64,000 nt of DNA from Wocania arenilitoris (GTDB taxonomy: Bacteria > Bacteroidota > Bacteroidia > Flavobacteriales > Flavobacteriaceae), in NCBI RefSeq assembly GCF_021728535.1, contig NZ_JAKKDU010000014.1, forward strand, positions 33,563 to 97,562, written 5' to 3'. Positions within the stretch are counted from its first letter, which is position 1, and each line of letters opens with the position of its first letter. The position numbers and the translations under genes were made by a program. Below are positions 45,744 to 53,776 of the stretch, piece by piece. The notes beneath the pieces were generated by a model. The model was not told the DNA's origin and did not search any database. It saw only the letters and a list, made by a program, of their open reading frames with translations.

Positions 45744-46328
45744 ATGATAGAAAAAAAGAGCGTAACGGGTATTATTTTAGCTGGTGGAAAAAGCTCAAGA
45801 ATGGGTTCTGATAAAGGGTTTTTAATGTTGAATAATAAGCCATTTATTCAATACAGCATTGACGCTTTAACACCTTTAGTTTCTGAAATTATTATTATTT
45901 CAGATGCCTCAGAATACGATGATTTAGGGTTAAAACGCATAACAGATATTACCAAAGACGCTGGACCTATTTCTGGTATTTATTCAGGATTAGAAGCTTC
46001 AAAAACTGAACTTAATTTGGTTTTGAGTTGCGACATCCCACTGATAACTTCTGAAGTATTACAAAAATTGATAAACGCTATTGATGATGAATCAGAAATC
46101 ATACAAGCTGAAAGTAATGATAAAACGATGCCTTTAATTGCACTTTACAAAAAACCTGTTAAAGATAGATTTAAAAACTTTTTAGAACAGGATGAACGGC
46201 GATTGAGAGTCGCTATAAAAAGTTGTAATTATAAAAATGTTGTTTTAGATGAAGCATATCAAAATGCTACATTAAATGTGAATACCAAAGAAGAATTTAA
46301 ACAAATTGAAGATGCTTATTACCATTAA
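45744..46328 (+). CDS. mobA: Molybdenum cofactor guanylyltransferase MobA
   Basis: A 194-residue nucleotidyltransferase. The N-terminal GTP-binding loop is GIILAGGKSSRMGSDKGFL; DITKDAGPISGIYSGL and LVLSCDIPLITSEVLQ (metal-binding Asp) follow; RLRVAIKSCNYK is near the end. It converts Mo-molybdopterin to the guanine dinucleotide form used by DMSO-reductase-type enzymes such as nitrate reductases. That implies the host has at least one such enzyme, though none is in the window. The end overlaps moaD by 17 bp. Confidence 0.93.
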   Translation: MIEKKSVTGIILAGGKSSRMGSDKGFLMLNNKPFIQYSIDALTPLVSEIIIISDASEYDDLGLKRITDITKDAGPISGIYSGLEASKTELNLVLSCDIPLITSEVLQKLINAIDDESEIIQAESNDKTMPLIALYKKPVKDRFKNFLEQDERRLRVAIKSCNYKNVVLDEAYQNATLNVNTKEEFKQIEDAYYH

Positions 46329-46545
46329 ATATTTCGGACAAATAGCAGAAGTCACTCAAAAAGAAGAGGAGCAATTAGAAGTTAATAAAAATTCGGTTTC
46401 AGGACTTTTAAACACTTTGTATTCGAAGTACTCAGATTTAAAAAACAAAGATTTTCAAATAGCGCAGAATCAAGAGTTAGTGGATTTAGATGCGGAATTA
46501 ACTGGAGCGGAAATCGCTTTATTACCACCCTTTGCAGGAGGATAA
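46312..46545 (+). CDS. moaD: Molybdopterin synthase sulfur carrier subunit MoaD
   Basis: A 77-residue ubiquitin-fold protein beginning MLITIKYFGQIAEVTQ and ending LLPPFAGG. The terminal Gly-Gly is the site of adenylation and thiocarboxylation. The start is ATG 46312, two codons after an in-frame TTG. It overlaps mobA by 17 bp, and its last codons contain the strong ribosome site of the next gene. It pairs with MoaE encoded 1.1 kb downstream. Confidence 0.93.
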   Translation: MLITIKYFGQIAEVTQKEEEQLEVNKNSVSGLLNTLYSKYSDLKNKDFQIAQNQELVDLDAELTGAEIALLPPFAGG

Positions 46546-46549
46546 GCAA
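46535..46549 (+). promoter_or_regulatory. Strong Shine-Dalgarno site before moeB
   Basis: GCAGGAGGATAAGCAA ends just before ATG 46550. GGAGG at good spacing is unusual in this genome, where most genes lack one. It fixes the moeB start, six codons into the open frame, and overlaps the moaD stop. Confidence 0.75.
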
Positions 46550-47647
46550 ATGAATAGATACAACAGACATATTATTCTATCAGAAATTGGTCAAGAAGGT
46601 CAAGACAAGATTTCCAATGCTAAAGTTCTGGTTATTGGTGCTGGTGGTTTGGGCTGTCCTGTTTTACAATATTTAACCGCTGCTGGCGTTGGCACTATTG
46701 GAATTATAGATTTTGATGTAGTTGAACTTTCAAATTTACAGCGTCAGGTGCTCTTTGGAACTTCATCTCTGGGAAAAAATAAAGCTATTGCAGCCAAAGA
46801 AAGGTTACAGGATTTAAATAATGATATTTCAATAATTGCTTACCCAGAACCGCTTACCTATCAAAACACAATTCCCCTTTTTAGACAATACGATATCATA
46901 GTTGATGGTTCAGATAATTTTGAAACACGCTATTTGGCAAATGATGCCTGCATTATCACAAATAAACCTCTAGTCTTTGGAGCTATTTACAAATTTGAAG
47001 GTCAGGTTTCGGTTTTCAATTATCAAACCGGACCAAGTTACCGATGCCTCTTCCCTAACCCACCACAAAAAGATGCCGTACCTAATTGCTCAGATATTGG
47101 TGTTTTAGGTGTGCTTCCTGGAATTATAGGCTGTATGCAGGCCAATGAAGTTTTGAAATTGATTTTAAGTTTAGGAGATGTACTGTCAGGAAAACTATTA
47201 TGTTACAATGCTTTAACATCAAGCACTTCAACTTTAAAAATTAGGCGTAATGCTATTATAATTCAAAGCATTTTAGATAAAAAAGACCATTTTAAAGAAA
47301 AACAAATCAACATAAATTGTATAAATGAAATCGATGAGATTTCAATAGAAAATATTCAACTTAATACCCAAATTCAATTTATTGACGTAAGAGAAACTCA
47401 TGAAACACCTAAAATTAAAGGTTTAGATGTTACATCCATCCCTTTAAGCAAATTAAAAGACCATTTAAACGCTTTAGATATTAATAAAATAAAAGTTATA
47501 TTCTGCCAATCAGGAATAAGAAGCAAAAAGGCAGTTGACATGCTAAATGAATTAAACATTTACAATTGTTTTAGCTTGATTGAAGGCGCAACCGAAATAA
47601 ACAATTACTTAAAAGAACACCATAAAATACTATCCAATGAAAGATAA
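46550..47647 (+). CDS. moeB: MoeB/ThiF adenylyltransferase fused to a rhodanese domain
   Basis: A 365-residue E1-like enzyme that adenylates the MoaD C-terminus. RYNRHIILSEIGQEGQDKI opens it; VLVIGAGGLGCPVLQYLTAAG is the nucleotide loop; DGSDNFETRYLANDAC and SYRCLFPNPP follow. The usual second Cys-x-x-Cys zinc pair after KIRRN is missing. Residues about 280-365 are a rhodanese domain with active-site CQSGIRSKKA, which would supply sulfur to MoaD or ThiS. Start is chosen by the GGAGG site. MoeB and ThiF activities cannot be told apart by sequence; context favours MoeB. Confidence 0.92.
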   Translation: MNRYNRHIILSEIGQEGQDKISNAKVLVIGAGGLGCPVLQYLTAAGVGTIGIIDFDVVELSNLQRQVLFGTSSLGKNKAIAAKERLQDLNNDISIIAYPEPLTYQNTIPLFRQYDIIVDGSDNFETRYLANDACIITNKPLVFGAIYKFEGQVSVFNYQTGPSYRCLFPNPPQKDAVPNCSDIGVLGVLPGIIGCMQANEVLKLILSLGDVLSGKLLCYNALTSSTSTLKIRRNAIIIQSILDKKDHFKEKQININCINEIDEISIENIQLNTQIQFIDVRETHETPKIKGLDVTSIPLSKLKDHLNALDINKIKVIFCQSGIRSKKAVDMLNELNIYNCFSLIEGATEINNYLKEHHKILSNER

Positions 47648-48080
47648 AAAATTTAAAAACGTGTTTAAAGAAGGTGCTATTTCCTCTAATTTTATAGAAA
47701 ACTCTATTTATAAGCATCAAACTAAAACCAATATTGGTGCACACAATATTTTTCTAGGACAAGTTAGAGCCGATATCATTGATGGAAAAACAGTTTCTGC
47801 TATTGAATACACCGCTTATGAAGACATGGCTAATCAAAAATTTCATGAAATACGAGAATCTGCTTTTAAAAAATTCAATTTAACCTGTATGCACACGTAC
47901 CACAGCCTAGGAACCGTAAAAGCAGGCGAAATTTGTCTTTTTGTATTTGTGTCATCACCAAGACGCAAAGTGGTTTTTGAAGCTTTAGAATATATTGTTG
48001 AAGCTATTAAAGCTAATGTTCCTGTATTTGGAAAAGAGATTTTTGAAGATGAGAGTCATCAATGGAAGAAAAACAAGTAA
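47637..48080 (+). CDS. moaE: Molybdopterin synthase catalytic subunit MoaE
   Basis: A 147-residue protein. GAHNIFLGQVRAD, IEYTAYEDMANQKFHEI, HSLGTVKAGEICLFVFVSSPRRK and FGKEIFEDESHQW are the standard MoaE motifs, including the Lys and Arg that act in sulfur transfer. With MoaD it converts cyclic pyranopterin monophosphate to molybdopterin. It overlaps moeB by 11 bp. The next intact cofactor gene is 430 bp away because a four-helix-bundle gene lies between. Confidence 0.94.
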   Translation: MKDKKFKNVFKEGAISSNFIENSIYKHQTKTNIGAHNIFLGQVRADIIDGKTVSAIEYTAYEDMANQKFHEIRESAFKKFNLTCMHTYHSLGTVKAGEICLFVFVSSPRRKVVFEALEYIVEAIKANVPVFGKEIFEDESHQWKKNK

Positions 48081-48126
48081 GTGTTTTATTTATGTGTTAA
48101 TTCGTTTAACTGTTTAATCGTAAAAA

Positions 48127-48482
48127 ATGGCTTATACATTTTCATTTAAAAAACTAAATGTTTGGTTTGATTACAAAGAATTAGTGAAACATATTTATCT
48201 CATTACTAGAGAATATCCTAGTGAAGAAAAGTTTGGATTAACTAATTCGTTAAGACGAGCTTCAATATTTATGGCTTTTAATCTGGCTGAAGACACCTCA
48301 AGAACCACAAATAAAGATAAAGCTTACTTTCCAACTCAGGCTTTTAGTTCATTGATGGAAGTTCTAAATCAAATTATTATTGCCAAAGAATTATTTTTTT
48401 TAGACGAAAACGAAATATTTAAAGATAAGAACAGAAATTGAAAAAATGTCCAATAAGTTTGATGCACTAGGCATATCATAAT
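48127..48482 (+). pseudogene. Four-helix-bundle (S23-type) protein, frameshifted near the end
   Basis: Residues 1-100 (FSFKKLNVWFDYKELVKHIYLI, FGLTNSLRRASIFMAFNLAED, SSLMEVLNQIIIAKELFFLD) are those of the four-helix-bundle/23S intervening-sequence family. The frame then ends after FKDKNRN at 48441, but the neighbouring frame continues IRTEIEKMSNKFDALGIS to a stop at 48480-48482, the normal family ending. A one-base gain or two-base loss near 48423 explains this. The lesion removes only the last helix turn, so some function may remain. It interrupts the Mo-cofactor operon between moaE and moaC, suggesting insertion. Confidence 0.8.
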
Positions 48483-48509
48483 TAAACAACTCAATGAATC
48501 TAGATAATA

Positions 48510-49421
48510 ATGGTCGATATCACACATAAAAACACAACACTCAGAACTGCAGTAGCACAAGCTATTGTAAAGGTGAGTAAACCCGAAACAATTACTGCAA
48601 TTGAAAATAACACAGTTCCCAAAGGTAATGTATTTGCCATGAGTAAAGCTGCAGGTCTTTTAGGCGTAAAACGAACTCCAGATATTTTACCAGATTGCCA
48701 TCCCTTACCTATTGAGTACGCTGGTGTAGAGTACAAAATTAATGGTTTAGAAATTACAGTTCTTTTTACTGTAAAAACCATTTACAAAACTGGTGTTGAA
48801 GTTGAAGCCATGCATGGCGCCAGTGTAGTGGCTTTGAATATGTACGATATGCTTAAACCTATTGATAAAGGTATTGAAATTCACACCATAAAACTATTGA
48901 ATAAAAAAGGTGGGAAATCTGATTATAAAGACGCCTTTAGAAAAGACTTAACAGCTGCTGTTGTGGTATGTAGCGACACCATTTCTGCTGGACATAAAAA
49001 AGATAAAGCAGGAAAAGCTATTATTGAAAAACTAAAATCTTGTGATGTTTCTATTAAAGAATATGTAATTATTCCTGATGAAGTTAAAGATATTCAGGAA
49101 AAAATAAAAACATACCAAGAACAAGCCATTGATATGGTAATTTATACAGGAGGTACAGGACTCTCAGGTAGAGATGTTACACCAGAAGCTATAATTCCTC
49201 TTTTACATAGACGAATACCAGGTATAGAGGAAGCCATAAGAAACTATGGTCAAAAACGTATGCCATTTGCCATGTTATCAAGAAGCGTTGCAGGTACCAT
49301 TGGCGACACTTTAGTTTTAGCTTTACCTGGCTCAACTAATGGCGCCAAAGAATCAATGGATGCCATATTTCCAGCCGTACTGCATAGTTTTAGAATTTTA
49401 AAAGGTGCTAGACACGATTAG
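48510..49421 (+). CDS. moaC: Bifunctional MoaC-MoaB/MogA fusion
   Basis: A 303-residue fusion. Residues 1-150 are MoaC (VDITHKNTTLRTAVAQA, GNVFAMSKAAGLLGVKRTPD, CHPLPIEY, TGVEVEAMHGASVVALNMYDM), which with MoaA makes cyclic pyranopterin monophosphate. Residues about 155-303 are a MoaB/MogA domain (AAVVVCSDTISAGHKKDKAG, VIYTGGTGLSGRDVTPEA, LALPGSTNGAKESMDAI), which adenylates molybdopterin. The fusion is known in other bacteria. So steps one and three of the pathway are in one chain, and MoeA completes the last. A 7-bp repeat array begins right after the stop. Confidence 0.93.
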   Translation: MVDITHKNTTLRTAVAQAIVKVSKPETITAIENNTVPKGNVFAMSKAAGLLGVKRTPDILPDCHPLPIEYAGVEYKINGLEITVLFTVKTIYKTGVEVEAMHGASVVALNMYDMLKPIDKGIEIHTIKLLNKKGGKSDYKDAFRKDLTAAVVVCSDTISAGHKKDKAGKAIIEKLKSCDVSIKEYVIIPDEVKDIQEKIKTYQEQAIDMVIYTGGTGLSGRDVTPEAIIPLLHRRIPGIEEAIRNYGQKRMPFAMLSRSVAGTIGDTLVLALPGSTNGAKESMDAIFPAVLHSFRILKGARHD

Positions 49422-49422
49422 T

Positions 49423-49471
49423 GTTAGTTGTTAGTTGTTAGTTGTTAGTTGTTAGTTGTTAGTTGTTAGTT
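49423..49471 (+). repeat. Seven perfect copies of GTTAGTT
   Basis: A 49-bp microsatellite, seven identical 7-bp units, from 1 bp after the moaC-moaB stop to 12 bp before the moaA start. Units of 7 contain TAG stops in every frame and change gene spacing by 7 bp when copy number changes. Confidence 0.97.
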
Positions 49472-49483
49472 GAAGATAATAGA

Positions 49484-50491
49484 ATGGCAAAAAGTATAAA
49501 CATATTGCAAGATAGTCACGGAAGAGCTCATGCTTACCTTCGTATTTCATTAACAGAACGCTGTAATTTACGTTGCACATACTGTATGCCAGCGAATGGC
49601 GTTAAACTATCGCCAAAAAGTCATTTAATGACATATGAGGAAATTTATGATATTGCAAAAACATTTGTTAAACATGGAGTTACTAAAATTAGGTTAACAG
49701 GTGGTGAGCCATTAATTAGGAAAGACATCCCTGTAATTCTTGAGAAACTGGCAACACTTCCTATTGAACTTTCTATTACTTCAAACGCAGTTATTATTGA
49801 CAAGTTTATTGATGTTTTAAAAACCAATGGTATTAAAAAATTAAATATAAGTTTAGACTCGTTAAACGAAAGCAAGTTCAAACATATTACTAGACGCCAC
49901 GAGTTTAAAAAAGTATATGATAATATTTTACTATTGGTAAAAGAAGGATTCACCGTTAAAGTAAATGCTGTTTTAATAAAGGGGTTCAATGATAATGAAA
50001 TTATTGATTTTATCAATTTCACTAAGAATTTGCCTATTTCAGTTAGGTTCATAGAATTTATGCCCTTTGATGGTAATAAATGGGATATGAGCAAAATGGT
50101 GTCTTACGCTAAAGTAATGAACTATGTAAATAGAGCTTTCTCAAAAGACAGAATTGAACGTTTACAAGATGCTCCAAATGACACCTCTAAAAATTACAAG
50201 ATAAAAGGTTATGAAGGTTCTTTCGCTATTATAAGCTCTGTTACTAATCCGTTTTGCGATTCTTGTAATAGACTACGATTAACGGCTAATGGTCAATTAA
50301 AAAATTGTTTGTTTTCATCTGGAGAATCTGATTTACTATCTGCACTTCGTTTAGGCAAATCTATTGAACCTATTATTCAAAAAGCGGTTAAAGCAAAATT
50401 AAAAGTTCGCGGTGGTATGGATACTTTAGAAAAACTTCAAGAACCTAAATTGCACAGTAAAAATAGAAGTATGATTACTATTGGGGGCTAA
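49484..50491 (+). CDS. moaA: GTP 3',8-cyclase MoaA
   Basis: A 335-residue radical SAM enzyme, first step of molybdenum cofactor synthesis. The SAM cluster motif CNLRCTYC has Cys27, Cys31 and Cys34; LTGGEPLIRKD and ISLDSLNESKF follow. The second cluster is held by NPFCDSCNRLRLTANGQLKNC. The chain ends in Gly-Gly, needed for activity in the family. The start is ATG 49484; a TTG upstream lies inside the heptamer repeats and is unlikely. Spacing from the repeat array makes its translation or transcript level a candidate for length-dependent variation. Confidence 0.94.
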   Translation: MAKSINILQDSHGRAHAYLRISLTERCNLRCTYCMPANGVKLSPKSHLMTYEEIYDIAKTFVKHGVTKIRLTGGEPLIRKDIPVILEKLATLPIELSITSNAVIIDKFIDVLKTNGIKKLNISLDSLNESKFKHITRRHEFKKVYDNILLLVKEGFTVKVNAVLIKGFNDNEIIDFINFTKNLPISVRFIEFMPFDGNKWDMSKMVSYAKVMNYVNRAFSKDRIERLQDAPNDTSKNYKIKGYEGSFAIISSVTNPFCDSCNRLRLTANGQLKNCLFSSGESDLLSALRLGKSIEPIIQKAVKAKLKVRGGMDTLEKLQEPKLHSKNRSMITIGG

Positions 50492-50517
50492 TACTAAATT
50501 ATTTATTAAATTTGTAT

Positions 50518-51387
50518 ATGACTCTTGATATTTTCAAATATTTTAAGAATAGCCCGCAGTATAATAGACTTATTAGTAATGACTATATGTTTGTTGAGTA
50601 TAAATGTCCGATTGATGTAGAAAAATTTAAACTATGGACAGACACACCTTTTATAACTTATGTGATTAGCGGTAAAAAAGACTGGACTTCTGTTAATAAA
50701 ACCTATCCACTACATTCTGGAGATGCCCTTTTTATTAGAAAAGGCATTTATAACACAAAACAGTATTTTGAAGAAGACTACTGTACCATTCTCTTTTTTA
50801 TTACTGAAGATTTCATAAGACGTTTTATGGCTAATAACACCTCGCTAATAAAATCTAGAAATCCAAAAGAACATTACAATCAAATATTTCCCATACATGT
50901 TACTAACTCGTTAAATTCCTTGTTTTTATCTGTTTTTAACTATTTTGATATGGGCGGTGAAATTCCCAGAGAATTAGTTGAAATAAAATTTAATGAATTA
51001 CTTTTTAATATCGCACTTAACCCTTCTAATCAAGATTTGATTAGTTTCTTCAACACATTAAAACAAGTAGAAAAAACTAGTATTCAAAATATTATGATGA
51101 AAAACTTTCATTATGATTTACAATTGGAGGAATATGCACGTCTTTGTGGAAGAAGTCTATCTACCTTTAAAAGGGATTTTAAGTTACACTTTAATGAAAC
51201 ACCAGGGAAATGGTTAACTAACATGCGTTTAGATTATGCAAAAACCTTATTACAAAATTCCGAATTAAGTATTAATGAAGTGTGTTACGAAAGCGGCTTT
51301 AAAAACACCTCTCATTTTAATAACAGTTTTAAACAGAAGTTTAGATATCCTCCCAACCAATATAGAAACCTTCATTTAGCTATCTAG
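50518..51387 (+). CDS. AraC family transcriptional regulator
   Basis: A 289-residue regulator with ATG start at 50518. The cupin-like sensing domain (YMFVEYKCPI, PFITYVISGKKDW, GDALFIRKGIYN) is plainly paralogous to that of the AraC protein at 7866-8726. Two helix-turn-helix units follow: LQLEEYARLCGRSLSTFKRDF and INEVCYESGFKNTSHFNNSF, with PPNQYR near the end. It lies 26 bp after moaA and may be the last gene of the Mo-cofactor transcript, giving feedback or control of molybdoenzyme genes elsewhere. Confidence 0.9.
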   Translation: MTLDIFKYFKNSPQYNRLISNDYMFVEYKCPIDVEKFKLWTDTPFITYVISGKKDWTSVNKTYPLHSGDALFIRKGIYNTKQYFEEDYCTILFFITEDFIRRFMANNTSLIKSRNPKEHYNQIFPIHVTNSLNSLFLSVFNYFDMGGEIPRELVEIKFNELLFNIALNPSNQDLISFFNTLKQVEKTSIQNIMMKNFHYDLQLEEYARLCGRSLSTFKRDFKLHFNETPGKWLTNMRLDYAKTLLQNSELSINEVCYESGFKNTSHFNNSFKQKFRYPPNQYRNLHLAI

Positions 51388-51463
51388 CCCATATTTTTTT
51401 TGTTTGAACTTTTAAGCTCTCGTTTCAGAATACTTTTGCCATATCATTTAAAACTTATATGTC

Positions 51464-51649
51464 ATGAAAAAAGTATTACTATTCTTGTATTCAATTATCG
51501 CCTATCTTATTGCGTTTGCATCTTTATTATTATGGATTATATCTGTAAGTAATTTGGTTCCAGAAATATCTATTGATCAAACCACTACCCTACCATTTCA
51601 CTTAGCTGGACTTTCTATATTAGACTGGACATTAAGTTGCGAGATTTAG
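51464..51649 (+). pseudogene. Truncated MddA/NnrU-type membrane methyltransferase gene
   Basis: Residues 1-48 (FLYSIIAYLIAFASLLLWII, then VPEISIDQTTTLPFHLA) resemble the start of methanethiol S-methyltransferase MddA and related NnrU/isoprenylcysteine methyltransferase-like proteins, which are about 240-260 residues. After FHLA the match is lost and the frame stops at 51649 where IS200-related sequence begins. The gene therefore was cut and lost its catalytic part. The missing 3' part was not found after the IS remnant. Confidence 0.6.
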
Positions 51650-51862
51650 AGTTATAGTAAAACGTCTTAAGGGAAGGACATCTCGTCGTCTTCAAGAAGA
51701 ATTTCCTGAATTGCGTAAGCATTATTGGGGGCATCACTTTTGGGTGATAGGATATGGTGTTTGAAGCACAGGAAATATTACAGATAAAATGGTTCAAGAT
51801 TATCTGGAACATCATAGAAATCCACCTAATGAAGATGGAGATGATACCATTATTTTGGAATA
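51645..51862 (+). pseudogene. IS200/IS605 transposase remnant
   Basis: The C-terminal half of a Y1 transposase: VIVKRLKGRTSRRLQEEFPEL, then KHYWGHHFWVIGYGV, a TGA stop in place of the Trp codon, then STGNITDKMVQDYLEHH and an ending DTIILE. It aligns along its length with the intact TnpA at 10079-10513 (RHFWALGYGAWSTGKITDE). The N-terminal half with the HUH site is gone. It is therefore doubly inactive. Confidence 0.9.
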
Positions 51863-51867
51863 AGAAT

Positions 51868-51916
51868 TTCATTCTTTATTGAAACCTATGGACTTGCAGT
51901 CCATAGTGGTTCATTT
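51868..51916 (+). mobile_element. Right-end hairpins of the IS200 remnant
   Basis: AAGAATTTCATTCTT and CTATGGACT/AGTCCATAG (to about 51907) followed by TGGTTCATT. The same two hairpins occur in the same order at the right end of the intact IS at 10017, where the second stem is CTATGGATT/AATCCATAG. The C-G to T-A pair change keeps the stem. Confidence 0.85.
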
Positions 51917-51936
51917 AAATTGAATATTTTATAACA

Positions 51937-53454
51937 CTACATCTCCACTTTAAATACCACAGCCATTGTGTCGACAACTTCTGTTGGAAATACAACCAAT
52001 AATCCCTCATCGGTCCATTCAAAATCAATTTTCTCATCACTGCCCAGCAGTGTAACATTTTTAATTTCTTTCGCATCTGCCCATTCTGTTTTAGAAAATG
52101 CCTTTAAAAGAAATTTCTTATTCTTACCCGGCCAGCCTAAAATGGTGGCATAAATATTACTGTTTTTTGTAGTGTACCGAACATCTTCGGCCGAATATTT
52201 TACTTTTAAGAAAGCCTCATGATTCTTAAAATGTCCTTCCGGTTCTTTGGTGGGTCCTTCGCCAAAAGTGTACCACGGACGGGTTCCATAAATGCTTTCA
52301 CCATATTTATTAAGCCATTCCCCCATTTGCAGTAAGACATCTTTTTGGTCTTCAGGGATGGTGCCATCAGCTTTCGGAGAAATATTTAAGAGAAGTACTC
52401 CATTTTTACTAACAATATCAATTAGTACATGCAATACATCTGCTGCCGATTTAATTTTCAAATCTTCGGTATAAGACCAACTCCCGGTGCTAACAGTTTC
52501 ATCAGTCATCCATGATTTTTTTTCTAACTTGTTTTTTCTCGATTTTTCCAGATCATCCACACTGCAGGTTAATGGCAAGTCATCTTGTTTGCGCACAATC
52601 ACTACTTCTTTGCCCCATTTCTTTGCTTGATTTAAATAGTAAGCACAAAATTTCTGACGATAAGCTTCTGGTATTTGGTCGAGCCACGAATCAAACCAGA
52701 TTATATCCGGTTGGTATTTGTCAATAACTTCTTTTAATTTACCAAACCAAATATCCTCATTCCATTGTTCTTCAGGAATATTTCCGTACAAAAATTTCAA
52801 CTCTTCATCTTTACTTGCGGGTGGCATTCCTTCAAAAAGCGGATAATGACTTTTCCCAAAATCGTTTTCGTCTGGCTTCCCATTATAGCGTTGAAGATTT
52901 CGCGCATGATGAAAAGTTGTGATAAATTTCATTCCACGTTTAGTAATCGAGCTCTTTAGCAAACCCGTAATATCTTTATGAGGTCCTTTGTTAGAAACAT
53001 TCCAGGGCGTCACATCGCTGTCCCACATCGAAAAACCATCGTGGTGTTCGGCAACTGGTCCGGCAAACCGTGCACCTGCTTTAACAAACAAATCTGCCCA
53101 TTCTTCAGCATCAAACTTTTCAGCTTTAAACAGGGGGACAAAATCGTGGTAGCCAAATTCAGAGGGATGTCCATATTTATCGATGTGATGTTTGTATTCA
53201 CGAGTTTGCTCAAAATGCATTTTTCGCGGATACCACTCGCTGCCAAATGCAGGCACCGAATAAACTCCCCAGTGGAAATAAATACCCAATTTCGCATCCT
53301 GAAACCAGTCTGGTGCTTCATTGTGCTGTGCAAGAGATTCCCAACTTTCTACATATGGGTTAGTATTTTGTGCGCCACTATCTTTTTTAAGTGTCTGATT
53401 ACAAGACAATAATACTGTCGCAACACACAATAATAATAGAAGATTACTTTTCAT
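51937..53454 (-). CDS. Alpha-L-fucosidase (GH29)
   Basis: A 505-residue lipoprotein glycosidase with lipobox LLSC (Cys18). The catalytic barrel starts at WFQDAKLGIYFHWGVYSVPAFGSEWYPRKM; FAGPVAEHHDGFSMWDSDVTPWN and FITTFHHARNLQRYN follow; the nucleophile Asp is expected in PDIIWFDSWLDQIPE. KNGVLLLNISPKADGTIPEDQ and LNKYGESIYGTRPW complete the fold, then a small beta-sandwich. It releases alpha-L-fucose from glycans at the cell surface or in the periplasm. The gene reads as richer in G and C than its neighbours and lies between an IS remnant and a ruined GH29 copy, which suggests acquisition. Confidence 0.92.
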   Translation of the reverse strand: MKSNLLLLLCVATVLLSCNQTLKKDSGAQNTNPYVESWESLAQHNEAPDWFQDAKLGIYFHWGVYSVPAFGSEWYPRKMHFEQTREYKHHIDKYGHPSEFGYHDFVPLFKAEKFDAEEWADLFVKAGARFAGPVAEHHDGFSMWDSDVTPWNVSNKGPHKDITGLLKSSITKRGMKFITTFHHARNLQRYNGKPDENDFGKSHYPLFEGMPPASKDEELKFLYGNIPEEQWNEDIWFGKLKEVIDKYQPDIIWFDSWLDQIPEAYRQKFCAYYLNQAKKWGKEVVIVRKQDDLPLTCSVDDLEKSRKNKLEKKSWMTDETVSTGSWSYTEDLKIKSAADVLHVLIDIVSKNGVLLLNISPKADGTIPEDQKDVLLQMGEWLNKYGESIYGTRPWYTFGEGPTKEPEGHFKNHEAFLKVKYSAEDVRYTTKNSNIYATILGWPGKNKKFLLKAFSKTEWADAKEIKNVTLLGSDEKIDFEWTDEGLLVVFPTEVVDTMAVVFKVEM

Positions 53455-53776
53455 GTTAGTTTTTAGTATTTAAATATTTAATTTTAAAAATTTATACCGA
53501 ATATAATTCGGTTGCGGTGCAAGAGCTATTCAATTCTGTTCAAATAAGCACAACCCCAGTCATAAATATTTAATATGCCCTTGCTCTGGCGGGAAAGATA
53601 TCCCTGTTTTTTCGATTTCTCATCTAGGTGAACGTAGCTCTTCCTTTAAGCCTAATTATTTTACTCATATTTTCTTTTCTTTCTTTAATTCTTATGCCGC
53701 TTCGACGAGCCTGTCAATCTCTTGCCTTCTACCTTAATATTCAATTCTCCAGTCTCCAATCTCTAAATCATTGAAA

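Noticed and set aside
49463-49483. Upstream TTG start for moaA
   Set aside because: It lies in the heptamer array, adds residues not seen in MoaA, and the ATG at 49484 gives the normal N-terminus.
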